Source: a virus. From it: DNA of 39,680 bases. Where the stretch lies: IMG/VR virus record IMGVR_UViG_3300038463_000246, positions 1-39,680 of that record, one strand, 5' to 3'. The notes below the pieces were generated by a model. The model saw only the letters and a list, made by a program, of their open reading frames with translations, searched no databases and was not told where the DNA came from. Position 1 is the first letter of the stretch. Each line of letters begins with the position of its first letter. Made by a program: the position numbers and the translations under genes. Below are positions 5,800 to 13,700 of the stretch, one piece after another.

Positions 5800-6008
5800 T
5801 TTCCCCTGTCGTTCCGTGCCGCGTATTACCGCACGGGCTAGTTAGACGCGTATACGCGTCATTCAGCTTGTTGGCCACGTCGCGTCCGACCTTCTACTGC
5901 ACTCCAGCTATCATGACAGGGGAGGTTGCACTACCTTGCGGTAGTACAACGTAACTGTGAAGGAGGCGTCTCAATATCGCGAGCGCAATACCGATATCCC
6001 TCCTTACT
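5765..6008 (-). ncRNA. Candidate structured small RNA between element C and a terminator
   Basis: About 240 bp without a credible gene lie between promoter-like element C and the terminator at 5765-5799. A transcript would begin with a stem (AAGGAGG with CCTCCTT, inner GATATCG with CGATAT). It then has a CTACC-GCAA-GGTAG hairpin, a perfect 16-bp palindrome GACGCGTATACGCGTC (5845-5860) and CCGTGC/GCACGG. The CCTCCTT and ACCTCCCC stretches resemble anti-Shine-Dalgarno sequence. The only GTG-started frame with length runs through the terminator, so a non-coding product is more likely. Confidence 0.4.
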
Positions 6009-6056
6009 ATACTATGCCATGAAAACCCCTGTTTTTAACGTGTTTTGATAGCTAAA
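6004..6056 (-). promoter_or_regulatory. Promoter-like element C
   Basis: Leftward: TTTTTTAGCTATCAAAACACG, TTAAAAACAGGGG, TTTTCATGGCATAGTATAGTAAGGAGGG. It matches element A at nearly every position from TTAAAA to GGCAT. TATAGT reads as a -10 box. It lies directly after the terminator at 6054-6093 and has no gene right behind it. Confidence 0.6.
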
Positions 6057-6093
6057 AAAGAAGGGGCTGCGTGGCCACGCCCAGCCCCTTCTT
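6054..6093 (-). terminator. Terminator after the 6111-6977 gene
   Basis: Minus strand AAGAAGGGGCTGGGCGTGGCCACGCAGCCCCTTCTT with TTTTTTAGCTATC. It is a near-perfect long stem plus a T-run, 18 bp after the stop codon. Confidence 0.9.
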
Positions 6094-6110
6094 ACGAAGC
6101 AGCGGCTTCG

Positions 6111-6977
6111 CTACGTAGCTAATTCGTCCTCGTGGACTATAAGTTGTAGACCCTCGTGATCGCCAGACGCGACTTGCACGAGGAGGCACGCGTTATTACG
6201 CGGCAGCCCATAAATCCGAGACCGCAGGTCGTAGTCGTCCTCCAGGTCATCCAGATCGGCACTCGGTTCCGCGTCAATAACCCACGCGACCATTGTGACT
6301 AGCTCGCTACTTAGGGCAAGCGTCGGGTGCTTGAAGTTATCCGCGAGATTTAGCTTTGCGCCTGGCTCCAGCGCACCACGCGTACCCTGTGTAGGCTCCT
6401 CTGGCTCTGGCGGCTCCACCAAATCCAGCCCGCGCCGCAGGGAGTTCAAGTGCGCCTGCGCCTCCACGTACACTTCTTTCATGTACGTAGTTAACGCTAC
6501 GACGTACTTCTCCATCGTCGCTTCCAGGAGCTCCTCAGGTACTGTCTCTTCCAAGACCTTCGCGACCTCGGAGAGAACTGCCCCAGAGGTATCGTCGCAC
6601 CGTAACCGGTCCTTACCGGCTAGGAGTATCTCCCCAGGAGAATCCTCAATCCACGTACCAGAGGTGCCCACCCAGACGCACATCCCCTTGTAGACGTTGT
6701 GTAGTACTTTATTCCGCAACGCCTCAGGCAAGCAGGAGACCGAGAACGCCAGCCGACTCAGCGGCTTCGTAAAGTCGTACTCCGCGAGAAACTCTTCTGG
6801 CGTTTCCGAATCCTCGTACACAGTTGCCCTCTGTTCGCACAGGGCGCGCGCCTTCGTAACAACCTCCGGGTCGTTATTTATCGCCGCCATCCCCGTATCC
6901 AATTGTGCCTGCGCCATATCCGTCAAAGTGCGAGGATCTTTCTCGCCCAACAGGTACGGCAGTAAAGCAGATATCAC
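6111..6977 (-). CDS. Acidic phage protein of unknown function
   Basis: 288 residues from GTG 6977. This start is chosen because TGGAAGG lies 6 nt upstream; the longer frame to an ATG at 7037 would read through the terminator at 6993-7025. It is soluble and acidic, with helical N-terminal two thirds (ISALLPYLLGEKDPRTLTDMA ... SVSCLPEALRNKVLHNVYKG). A Pro/Glu linker (EPPEPEEPTQGTRG) and an acidic C-terminal part (AEPSADLDDLEDDYDLRSR) follow. No family recognised. It stands alone between two terminators, so it has its own unit or depends on readthrough. Confidence 0.75.
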   Translation of the reverse strand: MISALLPYLLGEKDPRTLTDMAQAQLDTGMAAINNDPEVVTKARALCEQRATVYEDSETPEEFLAEYDFTKPLSRLAFSVSCLPEALRNKVLHNVYKGMCVWVGTSGTWIEDSPGEILLAGKDRLRCDDTSGAVLSEVAKVLEETVPEELLEATMEKYVVALTTYMKEVYVEAQAHLNSLRRGLDLVEPPEPEEPTQGTRGALEPGAKLNLADNFKHPTLALSSELVTMVAWVIDAEPSADLDDLEDDYDLRSRIYGLPRNNACLLVQVASGDHEGLQLIVHEDELAT

Positions 6978-6992
6978 AAATTGCCTTCCACC

Positions 6993-7025
6993 AAAAAGAA
7001 AAGCCCGGCTGGTGACCAGCCGGGC
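6993..7025 (-). terminator. Terminator between the 7054-7509 and 6111-6977 genes
   Basis: GCCCGGCTGGTCACCAGCCGGGC on the minus strand is a perfect 10-bp stem with a short loop, followed by TTTTCTTTTTGG. It sits 28 bp after the 7054-7509 stop. Confidence 0.9.
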
Positions 7026-7053
7026 GCAGTGATTCATTATTTTGATATTCGCG

Positions 7054-7509
7054 TTAGTCCGCGATACTGGGATTTATCATCCCGTGTGACCCGCTAGTCA
7101 TAGTGTATGGCGACGCTGTTGGATATGCCGGCCCGTTCGAGTACGTCCCAATCCACGCCGGACCTACGGTCGGAGTAGCTATCGGAGTAGTTATCTGCGG
7201 CCTATAAGCCTCACGCACCATTCGCGCTAACTCGCTCGTAAAATCAGCAGGGACAGGAGCGCTTAGCGGGGACGCCTCCAGCTTGCGCGGCTTCGTAATG
7301 CGCACCAGAGTAACGCACCCACAATCAGGGCACGTCGCGAGCTGCTCCAGCGGGTCTCCTACCTTTACAGGGGTGCCCTTAGGCACTTCAGTAGGACCGC
7401 GCCAATCGCAGTTAGCACACGTGGCATCTATAACGTAAGTCTCTGCTTTAGCAGGCTTTGGTGGCGTCTCGCCACGGACTACAACTCTACGCGGTGCGCG
7501 TTCTGCCAT
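7054..7509 (-). CDS. Zinc-ribbon protein
   Basis: 151 residues. A four-Cys zinc ribbon spans residues 31-64 (CANCDWRGPTEVP ... CPDCGC), preceded by a basic start (MAERAPRRVVVRG). The C-terminal 60 residues are rich in Pro, Thr, Ser, Gly and Tyr (TTPIATPTVGPAWIGTYSNG) and probably disordered. Function not recognised; zinc ribbons of this type bind nucleic acid or hold protein contacts. The start codon overlaps the upstream stop by one base (TAATG), implying translational coupling. Confidence 0.75.
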   Translation of the reverse strand: MAERAPRRVVVRGETPPKPAKAETYVIDATCANCDWRGPTEVPKGTPVKVGDPLEQLATCPDCGCVTLVRITKPRKLEASPLSAPVPADFTSELARMVREAYRPQITTPIATPTVGPAWIGTYSNGPAYPTASPYTMTSGSHGMINPSIAD

Positions 7510-7727
7510 TAGACTAGTTCCAGAGTAGCCGTAGCACTATTCTTCGAGTGCCAGAAGAGTTCCCACACACGCGCCAACCCGGCTGAAGTTGTCACGTTGT
7601 CGCCTACCCGTAGGCGCCGCGCCTGCTCACTCGGCAGGTCCATCTTCGCTACTGATCCGTGCCGCATCCGCCACTTTACTGTCATCGGTACGTCGCGCTT
7701 TTCGCGCTGTTCTTCCCGATACGTCAC
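7509..7727 (-). CDS. Small beta-rich protein of unknown function
   Basis: 72 residues from GTG 7727, chosen for the strong AAAGGAGG 5 nt upstream. A charged start (TYREEQREKRDVPMTVKW) is followed by LRVGDNVTTSAGLARVWELFWHSKNSATATLELV, whose spacing looks like a small SH3-like or beta-barrel fold. No family recognised. It overlaps the 3' end of the upstream gene by about 101 bp, more than other neighbours here. Confidence 0.6.
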   Translation of the reverse strand: MTYREEQREKRDVPMTVKWRMRHGSVAKMDLPSEQARRLRVGDNVTTSAGLARVWELFWHSKNSATATLELV

Positions 7728-8106
7728 CCGCGCCTCCTTTATGTGCACAGAAGTTGCGCACATAAGCAGTTAACCAATCTTGGCTAACCGCAGCCATTGC
7801 AATTTCGTCAATCTTGTACATGTAGGTATCCGGCTTACTCTGCTCTGGGAAGAGCGCCATAAGTGGACCCGCCTGCTGTAGCTTTGTCTCAGTGCGCCCG
7901 CCCCCATCCAAAGCTTTCAGCATAATCAATCGGTTATTCATATCGATGGCCTCGATAAGGAATATCCGCCCCGGAACCGCTGTGTCGATAGTTGGTGGAG
8001 CTTCGCCGTTGAGCATCATTGGCGGCATCATCACGGTTTCTATCGGACCCCGTAGGATTGTGACAGCGTTTCCTACTACTAAATCGTCCAGTACCAGCGT
8101 TTTCAT
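7627..8106 (-). CDS. Phage protein of unknown function
   Basis: 159 residues starting MKTLVLDDLVVGNAVTILRGP. The N-terminal 75 residues are beta-strand-like with a Met/Pro-rich segment (VMMPPMMLNGEAPP). A helical part with KIDEIAMAAVSQDWLTAYVRNFC and a basic, probably disordered tail (SGRTARKARRTDDSK) follow. No family recognised. It is the first gene after element E and the 8192-8234 hairpin. The ribosome-binding site is weak (GGGAACGGCAAAG). Confidence 0.65.
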   Translation of the reverse strand: MKTLVLDDLVVGNAVTILRGPIETVMMPPMMLNGEAPPTIDTAVPGRIFLIEAIDMNNRLIMLKALDGGGRTETKLQQAGPLMALFPEQSKPDTYMYKIDEIAMAAVSQDWLTAYVRNFCAHKGGAGDVSGRTARKARRTDDSKVADAARISSEDGPAE

Positions 8107-8191
8107 CTTTGCCGTTCCCGCGTAGTGCTATCGTTTTCACTATTATAGCTGCAATGACCTGGTACGCGGAAGCAGGGCATTGCTTTCTTAC

Positions 8192-8234
8192 AGGAACGGG
8201 TCCGTATTCTGGGGAGAAATACGGACCCGTTCCT
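8192..8234 (-). other. Perfect 17-bp stem-loop next to a GGCATTATAA element
   Basis: AGGAACGGGTCCGTATT, 9-nt loop, AATACGGACCCGTTCCT on the minus strand, without a T-run. It follows GGCATTATAAATT at once. It could be a stabilising 5' stem-loop of the downstream mRNA, a processing site, or a terminator lacking a U-tract. Confidence 0.7.
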
Positions 8235-8235
8235 A

Positions 8236-8262
8236 ATTTATAATGCCGTAAATTCGCGCGCG
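8236..8262 (-). promoter_or_regulatory. Promoter-like element E (GGCATTATAA)
   Basis: GCGCGAATTTACGGCATTATAAATTAGG shares the GGCAT-TATAA core with elements D and F, but lacks the upstream TTAAAA and TAGCTAT blocks. It lies in the 158-bp gap between the 8265-8705 and 7627-8106 genes. A perfect TATAAT also occurs at about 8142-8147 (minus strand) without a convincing -35. A 25-codon frame starting MPCFRVPG in this gap has a weak ribosome-binding site and is not called. Confidence 0.4.
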
Positions 8263-8264
8263 GT

Positions 8265-8705
8265 TTAGGCACCAGGTCCACGCAACCCTGGGTGCGGCAG
8301 GTTACCAGTCACCGCGAAGCTCGGAGTGTATTCAATCCCGCTCTGTCCTGGCGAACTCATTCCCACGGTCACTGGAATAGCGGGGGCGTTCTCCATCACC
8401 CCGCCAAGCGACTCGTACTCGGGCGGAGTGAGGCTTACAGCGTAGCCGCCCCGCAAGCGCACCCCGAATCCTTGCGCCAGCATAATGTGGGTCTCAGGCG
8501 GGTGCTCCCGGAGGAACTGACGACAGAACTCCACGAAGTGCTCGATGCCCTTCCGCGCTGCCAGCTTTGCTGCCTGATCGCTTAACTGCGCATCGAGTTT
8601 GTCCAGCGGCGCGGGAGAGGCTTGCTCTTCCAACCCTACAACCTGCATCTGCTTAACCTGGTACTGGCTCATAAAGAGCGCCAGCAATTCTGTTACATCA
8701 TTCAC
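8265..8705 (-). CDS. Phage protein of unknown function
   Basis: 146 residues. The N-terminal 85 residues are helical (VTELLALFMSQYQVKQMQVVGLEEQ and AAKLAARKGIEHFVEFCRQFLREHPP). A Gly/Pro-rich beta region follows (GFGVRLRGGYAVSLTPPEYESLGG) and the tail is HPGLRGPGA. No family recognised. Its ATG overlaps the upstream gene's end by 8 bp. It is the last gene of the portal-side group before element E. Confidence 0.7.
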   Translation of the reverse strand: MNDVTELLALFMSQYQVKQMQVVGLEEQASPAPLDKLDAQLSDQAAKLAARKGIEHFVEFCRQFLREHPPETHIMLAQGFGVRLRGGYAVSLTPPEYESLGGVMENAPAIPVTVGMSSPGQSGIEYTPSFAVTGNLPHPGLRGPGA

Positions 8706-8958
8706 GGATTCGTATCCCTCTTAAATTCCTGACCAACTCTGTCGACTCAACTTTAAGCTCTGGGTGGCTTTGCTGTAGCTCTGCCATCAGCAAGAGCCGA
8801 TCCAGCTTCTCTTCAATCTTATCCAGCCGTGCTACTAACGCAGGATCGTGCGCGGTGGGTTCCACAAACGTATCGTAGTAGTCCTGGCGCCACATTGGCG
8901 TCCGCTGAAATACACCCGATGGACTTACGTAGTGATTTGGGTAGTCCCCGGTAGGCAT
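8698..8958 (-). CDS. Small coiled-coil protein
   Basis: 86 residues from ATG 8958 (AGAGGAG 5 nt upstream). A Tyr/Pro-rich N-terminus (MPTGDYPNHYVSPSGVFQRTPMWRQDYYDTFVEP) is followed by a heptad-like segment, ALVARLDKIEEKLDRLLLMAEL, and a charged end (STELVRNLRGIRIRE). No family recognised. It overlaps the upstream SEC-C gene by 34 bp. Small coiled-coil proteins beside portal genes may be assembly factors, but that is only an inference from position. Confidence 0.7.
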   Translation of the reverse strand: MPTGDYPNHYVSPSGVFQRTPMWRQDYYDTFVEPTAHDPALVARLDKIEEKLDRLLLMAELQQSHPELKVESTELVRNLRGIRIRE

Positions 8959-9401
8959 GGCATCTCCTCTGGAAGCTCCTGTGCGTGGCTCTCTACGAAC
9001 TTGTTCCACGCGTCTGCTTCCGCATCCGTGATAGTTTTGACGTTCATCCCTGTAACGAGCATCTTTAGCTCTCGCACCGCCGCAATCCACTGCGGTGCCG
9101 CATTAACCGAGAGGAGCTTACGGACAACCATTTCGACCATTTCGTCTTCTGTGCCGTCCACCATTACGCTGCGCTCAGCCAGCCCAGGGGTATAACCCCA
9201 CCGACGAATAAACGCAGAATTGAGCTCTAGCGCAGTAGTCAAGGGTAGCATCTCGCTCATCGGGGTATACGGCACGGACATGCGCGTATTGTCTTGTGGT
9301 CCGTAGCAGCACTTTTTAGATTTCTTACCGCTGCCACACGGACACGGGTGATTTCGCCCGGGTCTCCGATCGAGGTCCACCGGGCGCGCCTTCGTGTTCA
9401 C
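8925..9401 (-). CDS. SEC-C motif protein
   Basis: 158 residues. Residues 17-33 (HPCPCGSGKKSKKCCYG) are a textbook SEC-C zinc-binding motif (CxC...CC), known from the SecA C-terminus and many small proteins, where it binds zinc and mediates protein contacts. The remaining 125 residues are helical (DEMVEMVVRKLLSVNAAPQWIAAVRELKML) and not recognised. Placement among portal-adjacent genes suggests a structural or assembly partner rather than a secretion role. The start touches the stop of the upstream Pro-rich gene. Confidence 0.85.
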   Translation of the reverse strand: MNTKARPVDLDRRPGRNHPCPCGSGKKSKKCCYGPQDNTRMSVPYTPMSEMLPLTTALELNSAFIRRWGYTPGLAERSVMVDGTEDEMVEMVVRKLLSVNAAPQWIAAVRELKMLVTGMNVKTITDAEADAWNKFVESHAQELPEEMPCLPGTTQITT

Positions 9402-9673
9402 TAGATAGTCCGTTTACGTTGTGGTGGTAATGCCAGCGGCGCTTCCGCTTCGGGAGGAGCGGGGAGCGGCGGCAGGGTTACGGGAGGTGCCGCGGGTGTA
9501 GGTGTGTACGCGGGAGGCGTAGGTGCAGACCCGTGCTTCAACACACTCTCTGGAATGGGGCGCCCTACGATTCTCGGGGGAGCGAGCACTCCAACCTTGG
9601 GAAAAGAAATAATACCATCAGCGTGCATCTTGTTGACGCGGGCACGCCACGTCGCTTGATTCGGAACAGCCAT
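9401..9673 (-). CDS. Small proline-rich protein
   Basis: 90 residues. The first half (MAVPNQATWRARVNKMHADGIISFPKVGVLAPPRI) may fold. The second half is a Pro/Ala/Thr tract (APTPPAYTPTPAAPPVTLPPLPAPPEAEAPLALPP) ending in basic QRKRTI, probably an extended linker or binding tail. No family recognised. It begins 2 bp after the glycosyltransferase gene and overlaps the SEC-C start, so all three are probably co-translated. Confidence 0.65.
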   Translation of the reverse strand: MAVPNQATWRARVNKMHADGIISFPKVGVLAPPRIVGRPIPESVLKHGSAPTPPAYTPTPAAPPVTLPPLPAPPEAEAPLALPPQRKRTI

Positions 9674-9675
9674 TC

Positions 9676-10722
9676 TTAATCTTTCTTGCTAAACTCCTGC
9701 CAGCTCGCGTCGTATGCTTTGCGCCTGGCGTCTAATCCGTTGGACGCGGCACTCTTCAATTTAGCCAACAAGGCACGATCGCGTAGTGTCGCGAGCAAAA
9801 GCTCTTCGAATTGCGGGTACCCTCCAACGACCTCAGGTACACCTAACCAATTATCACTTGTAGCGCACGGAACTAATACAGCATTTTTCCACGCGTGTAG
9901 GTATTCGTTCTGTGGTTGTATATCCCACGAGATTACGGGGGTGCCCATCGCGAGGGAGGAAAGCCCCACCAGCCCGAAGCTCTCAAACCGGGGAGCCCAC
10001 ACGGTCAAGTCCGCCGCCCCGAAGAGCTGCAGCCGCTCGTAAAGGTCGGGTGGACCGTAAGTAACCAAACGATTATTGTAATCACGTTTCAGGCGCTTTA
10101 GCAACCGTCGCGAGGAGCGAGACCACCGGTGTCCACACGCTACAGAGACGCGCGCCTCCTTAAACTCCTGCAGGACCCGCTCCATTAACCGAAAGATTGA
10201 TTGGTCTGCGCGCTGCGGTTGCGAGTCGTACAGGGGGAAGTGTACGGTCAACCCTTTGCGCATGGGGTCGTGCAAACACGGGGGCGCAGGGAGGACCCAC
10301 GGCATGGTAATCATTTTCACGTTGGGCATGTACCAATGTGCTTGCACCGCCCTGGAGACGCACTTATACGGCAAGATAAGCTTGTTTATCTCACGCACGG
10401 TTCCTTCGTGGAACGGGTGTAACGTTTCCCAGCTTACAAGGAGCGCAGTGGTTATACCCAGGTCTCTGGCGTGCACCAGTTCCATTATGTCTGGGACAGC
10501 TGTCCAGATGATAGTGTCGCACGTTTTAAGCCACGCGAGGGTGCCGCCTTGGCGCTCGTCCACAACGTGCCGATCCCACCCAGATATGCCTGTGTTGCAG
10601 TCGTCTCGGGCGATCACAGCAGTGGGGGTACCGTGGCGCTTGGATAGGTCTGCTAGCTGTAAGCCAGCAAAAGTCGTTTCCCGCGCCAGGTACCGGGTGC
10701 ATATGCCTAGCTTCTCTGCCAT
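9676..10722 (-). CDS. GT4-like (GT-B fold) glycosyltransferase
   Basis: 348 residues. The N-terminal domain starts MAEKLGICTRYLARETTFAGLQLADL, a Rossmann-like pattern. The C-terminal nucleotide-sugar domain has YERLQLFGAADLTVWAPRFESFGLVGLSSLAMGTPVISWD, the 'P...E.FG....E.la.G.PVI' donor-binding signature of family GT4, with Leu-Ser in place of the second Glu. It probably transfers a sugar from a nucleotide donor to phage DNA, a virion protein or a host surface glycan; the acceptor cannot be read. It follows the portal gene by 3 bp with a poor ribosome-binding site, which suggests coupling. Confidence 0.7.
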   Translation of the reverse strand: MAEKLGICTRYLARETTFAGLQLADLSKRHGTPTAVIARDDCNTGISGWDRHVVDERQGGTLAWLKTCDTIIWTAVPDIMELVHARDLGITTALLVSWETLHPFHEGTVREINKLILPYKCVSRAVQAHWYMPNVKMITMPWVLPAPPCLHDPMRKGLTVHFPLYDSQPQRADQSIFRLMERVLQEFKEARVSVACGHRWSRSSRRLLKRLKRDYNNRLVTYGPPDLYERLQLFGAADLTVWAPRFESFGLVGLSSLAMGTPVISWDIQPQNEYLHAWKNAVLVPCATSDNWLGVPEVVGGYPQFEELLLATLRDRALLAKLKSAASNGLDARRKAYDASWQEFSKKD

Positions 10723-10725
10723 CAA

Positions 10726-13700
10726 TTATTGTCCCGGAGGCGCGCCGCCTGGCATACCTTGCCCAGGTGGGGGTGCCATCGACTGCTGCTGCGTCTGTTG
10801 CGCTTGCTGCTGCCCCAGTTGTTTCCCCTTAGCTTTAGCTTGCTGATCCAATGATTCGAGCAAACTCTTGACCAAGGAATGGATAGTTGGGTTCTTCTGT
10901 TTGAGCTGTCGCAGTGCTTGTATGCGCTGGCTCGGCTGTAGCGCGAACACTTGTTGTGCAACAGCGTTGGCAAGCTGCTCTAACTCTTGGGGCGGCATCT
11001 GCGCCTGCCCAGCAGGCGGGATATTCGCCAGAACAGCTTGGATCGGGTCAACAGGCGCTGTCGCAGCTTGGCCCGACGCCGCGTCGCCTTGTGGCGAACC
11101 GCCTGCTGGAGGCGCACCACCTTGGCTTGGGTCGCCTGGTTGTCCGGGCTGGGCACCTGGCTGTCCTGGTTGTTGCCCCTGCGCCATCTGTTCTCCAAGA
11201 CCGGCAGCTTGTAGGTCTTCTTGGGTCTTCTGCCCTTCTTCTGCGACAAACTTTTGCTCCTCCTGCATCCGCTTCTGCTCGTCCTCGAAGACGAGACCGA
11301 CGCTCTTGAGACCGGTAGTTTGAGAAATCTGCTGCCCCATCATCAGCTGTAGCTTAGCTAATTGCCGCTGTAGGTCGTCTGCGTGTTGTGGGCGTTCCAG
11401 GGTAGCAGTTACTTCGTCCCAGTTGAGCGCGATAGAGATCTTGTTAACCAACCACTGTAGGAAGTTATTGAGCACACGAGTCAGGTGCGACCAGTTGCTC
11501 TCCATCAAACGCAACGCGGCGGGCGCAGCTTGGATAGTGAGCGAGCCCTTGTAGAACTCCACGGGCACACCCACCGCAGTCAACAGGGTATCCAGCGCTT
11601 GATCCATCAACTCGTGGGGTGCCATAGAGGCTGCCTCTGCGCCTAGCGCCTGATACTGCACCGGGAAGGGCAAAGAGAACCACGAGGTAGGGTTGCGCTT
11701 CCTCTGTCGCAGCATACCATTGATCTGCTGTGTGATCCCGCCGAAGTCCGAGGTAAACAACGGATCACTCATTCCCTCGGCATTATTACCTGCCCGCGGC
11801 ATAGGGGTAATCACTCGGAACGGGATGATGTAATCCAACCCGATCGCCTCGTTATACCTGCGCAGAACCTGTAAGTACCACGCTTGCCGAAAGTTTGTGA
11901 GTACCCGCGAAATGCCCCACCCCTTATTGAGAATACCACAGAGGGTCGGCTCTTTACCGTGATAAACCACGTCCTTGTCAAACTGGATGTGGTTGTTGTT
12001 CTTAATCGCTTGCAGTACTTCGTACGGAGTGCGCTCCAAGTGGAATAGCGTGCCCTTCGCAACGTACTGCTTTAAGTGCGGGGGAATCTTCCAGATATGC
12101 GAGACCTGATCGGTGTACGGGTCCCATATGAGATCGAGCTCGTGCGGGTTCCACCGTTTCACAATCACGTCGTCTTCTTGGGTAGCGCGCCGGTCGATAT
12201 GCGTCCACTTACCGCCGTACTGGCAGAAGGGACACGTAGCAGAGAACTCGTAGCCCGTCCACGAGAAGCCAAACTTCTGATTACCGTGGATCTGTTTCAG
12301 CGGCGCTTCGAAGCCGCACCCCGGACACGACAACGAACGTCTAAAGGGGACAATGACAGAGCAGAAAAAATTTCCGTAGCAATTAGATGTTATGATTCCG
12401 TTGTCTATTACAAACGAATGGGTTTCTGGCTCTTCGCAACAGTATACGTCGTCTACGATGCCCGTACGCGAAACAGATTTAACCATGACGTATTTACCGT
12501 ACGCAGTATCTGCTGTGCCAGCGCTGAACTTGCGGATGTGCGACTCAATCAGCAGATCCTCAACGGTCATAAAACGCTTCAGCAGCGTCATATAGTGCAT
12601 GGTAAGCGCATGTTTCCGACGCACGCCTTTATACTCAGGCAACAGCACAACCATCTCTTGCGACCTAATCGGACCTGCCACCATACCTATGCGTGGAAGC
12701 TGCGCCTCGATTGCCTCAAGAGCAGCGCGTGATTTTTGCGTTAACACGCAGCAGCCGTGCGTATCTACACTACCGTCTGCTGCCAAAAAACCAGCTACAA
12801 AGCCGTACCAGTAGCTAGCAGATGCGTCTGTAGCTGGTAGCTGTTTATAGTGCGCGGGTAAGCCGTGTATTTTCCACAAGTCTATAGCACCGCGCCGTTT
12901 CTGCAGCTTAGCTGGCGACCCGTCGCCGAATACGAAGCCGTGACATACACCTTCGTGGTAGTCAGCATTTTTTTCTGGACGCGGCGCAACAGTACGCTCA
13001 ATCCTATGTCCTTTACGAAGCGCGCTAGTTGGTACGCGCGCCTCCTTGTCGGACAAGTTCTTAATGATCCATTGGTGTTCAGGCGTTGCGAGCACTTTGC
13101 GCCCGTCGCTAAATACTACCTCCAGCAACTCTTGTCGCCCGTAATGTTTAAAGCGCGCAGGACGGTATACGCCTCCCTGCGATATCACGTCTACGGTCTG
13201 TCCTACTAAATTACGTATCGGATATACGCCATTGCGCGTAGGTACAAGAGTATCGCCGTGTAGGCAAAGGTAGTCCAGTGCTACGGTACGCAGCAGCGCG
13301 TGAATGCCCAGGGTGTTATTAAGAAATTCTACGTACTTGTCCTTACTTTCACGATCGGTACCCTCGATTTGCACGTCCGTGATGAAGTACGAAACAACGC
13401 GGTCAATCGCAGAGCGGTAGACGCCGTCCGAAAGTAGAATGTATTCACAATTAGCGCCCAGCGCGCCATTGGCGATATAGCTATGGTCATTTGCAACTTC
13501 AAAGTTGCACACATCGCCGCTATAGCTATACTGTGTTGCGCTGACTACACGCCTAAGTATCCCACCCTCAACTAGAACGTTCTTAAGAAATGTGCGCCCT
13601 GCTTGAAAGTCTGCCGCTGGTATATTAGCTGCACGTAACTTTTCCGAGCGCCCTACGAATCGCAGCGCGTCGCCAGCATTGAAATTCAGCTGATATGACG

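Noticed and set aside
6978-7037. N-terminal extension of the 6111-6977 gene to ATG 7037
   Set aside because: It would translate through a strong terminator; the GTG at 6977 has the ribosome-binding site.
12076-12732. 218-codon plus-strand frame opposite intein 2
   Set aside because: Shadow of the intein/portal gene; no ribosome-binding site or recognisable domain.
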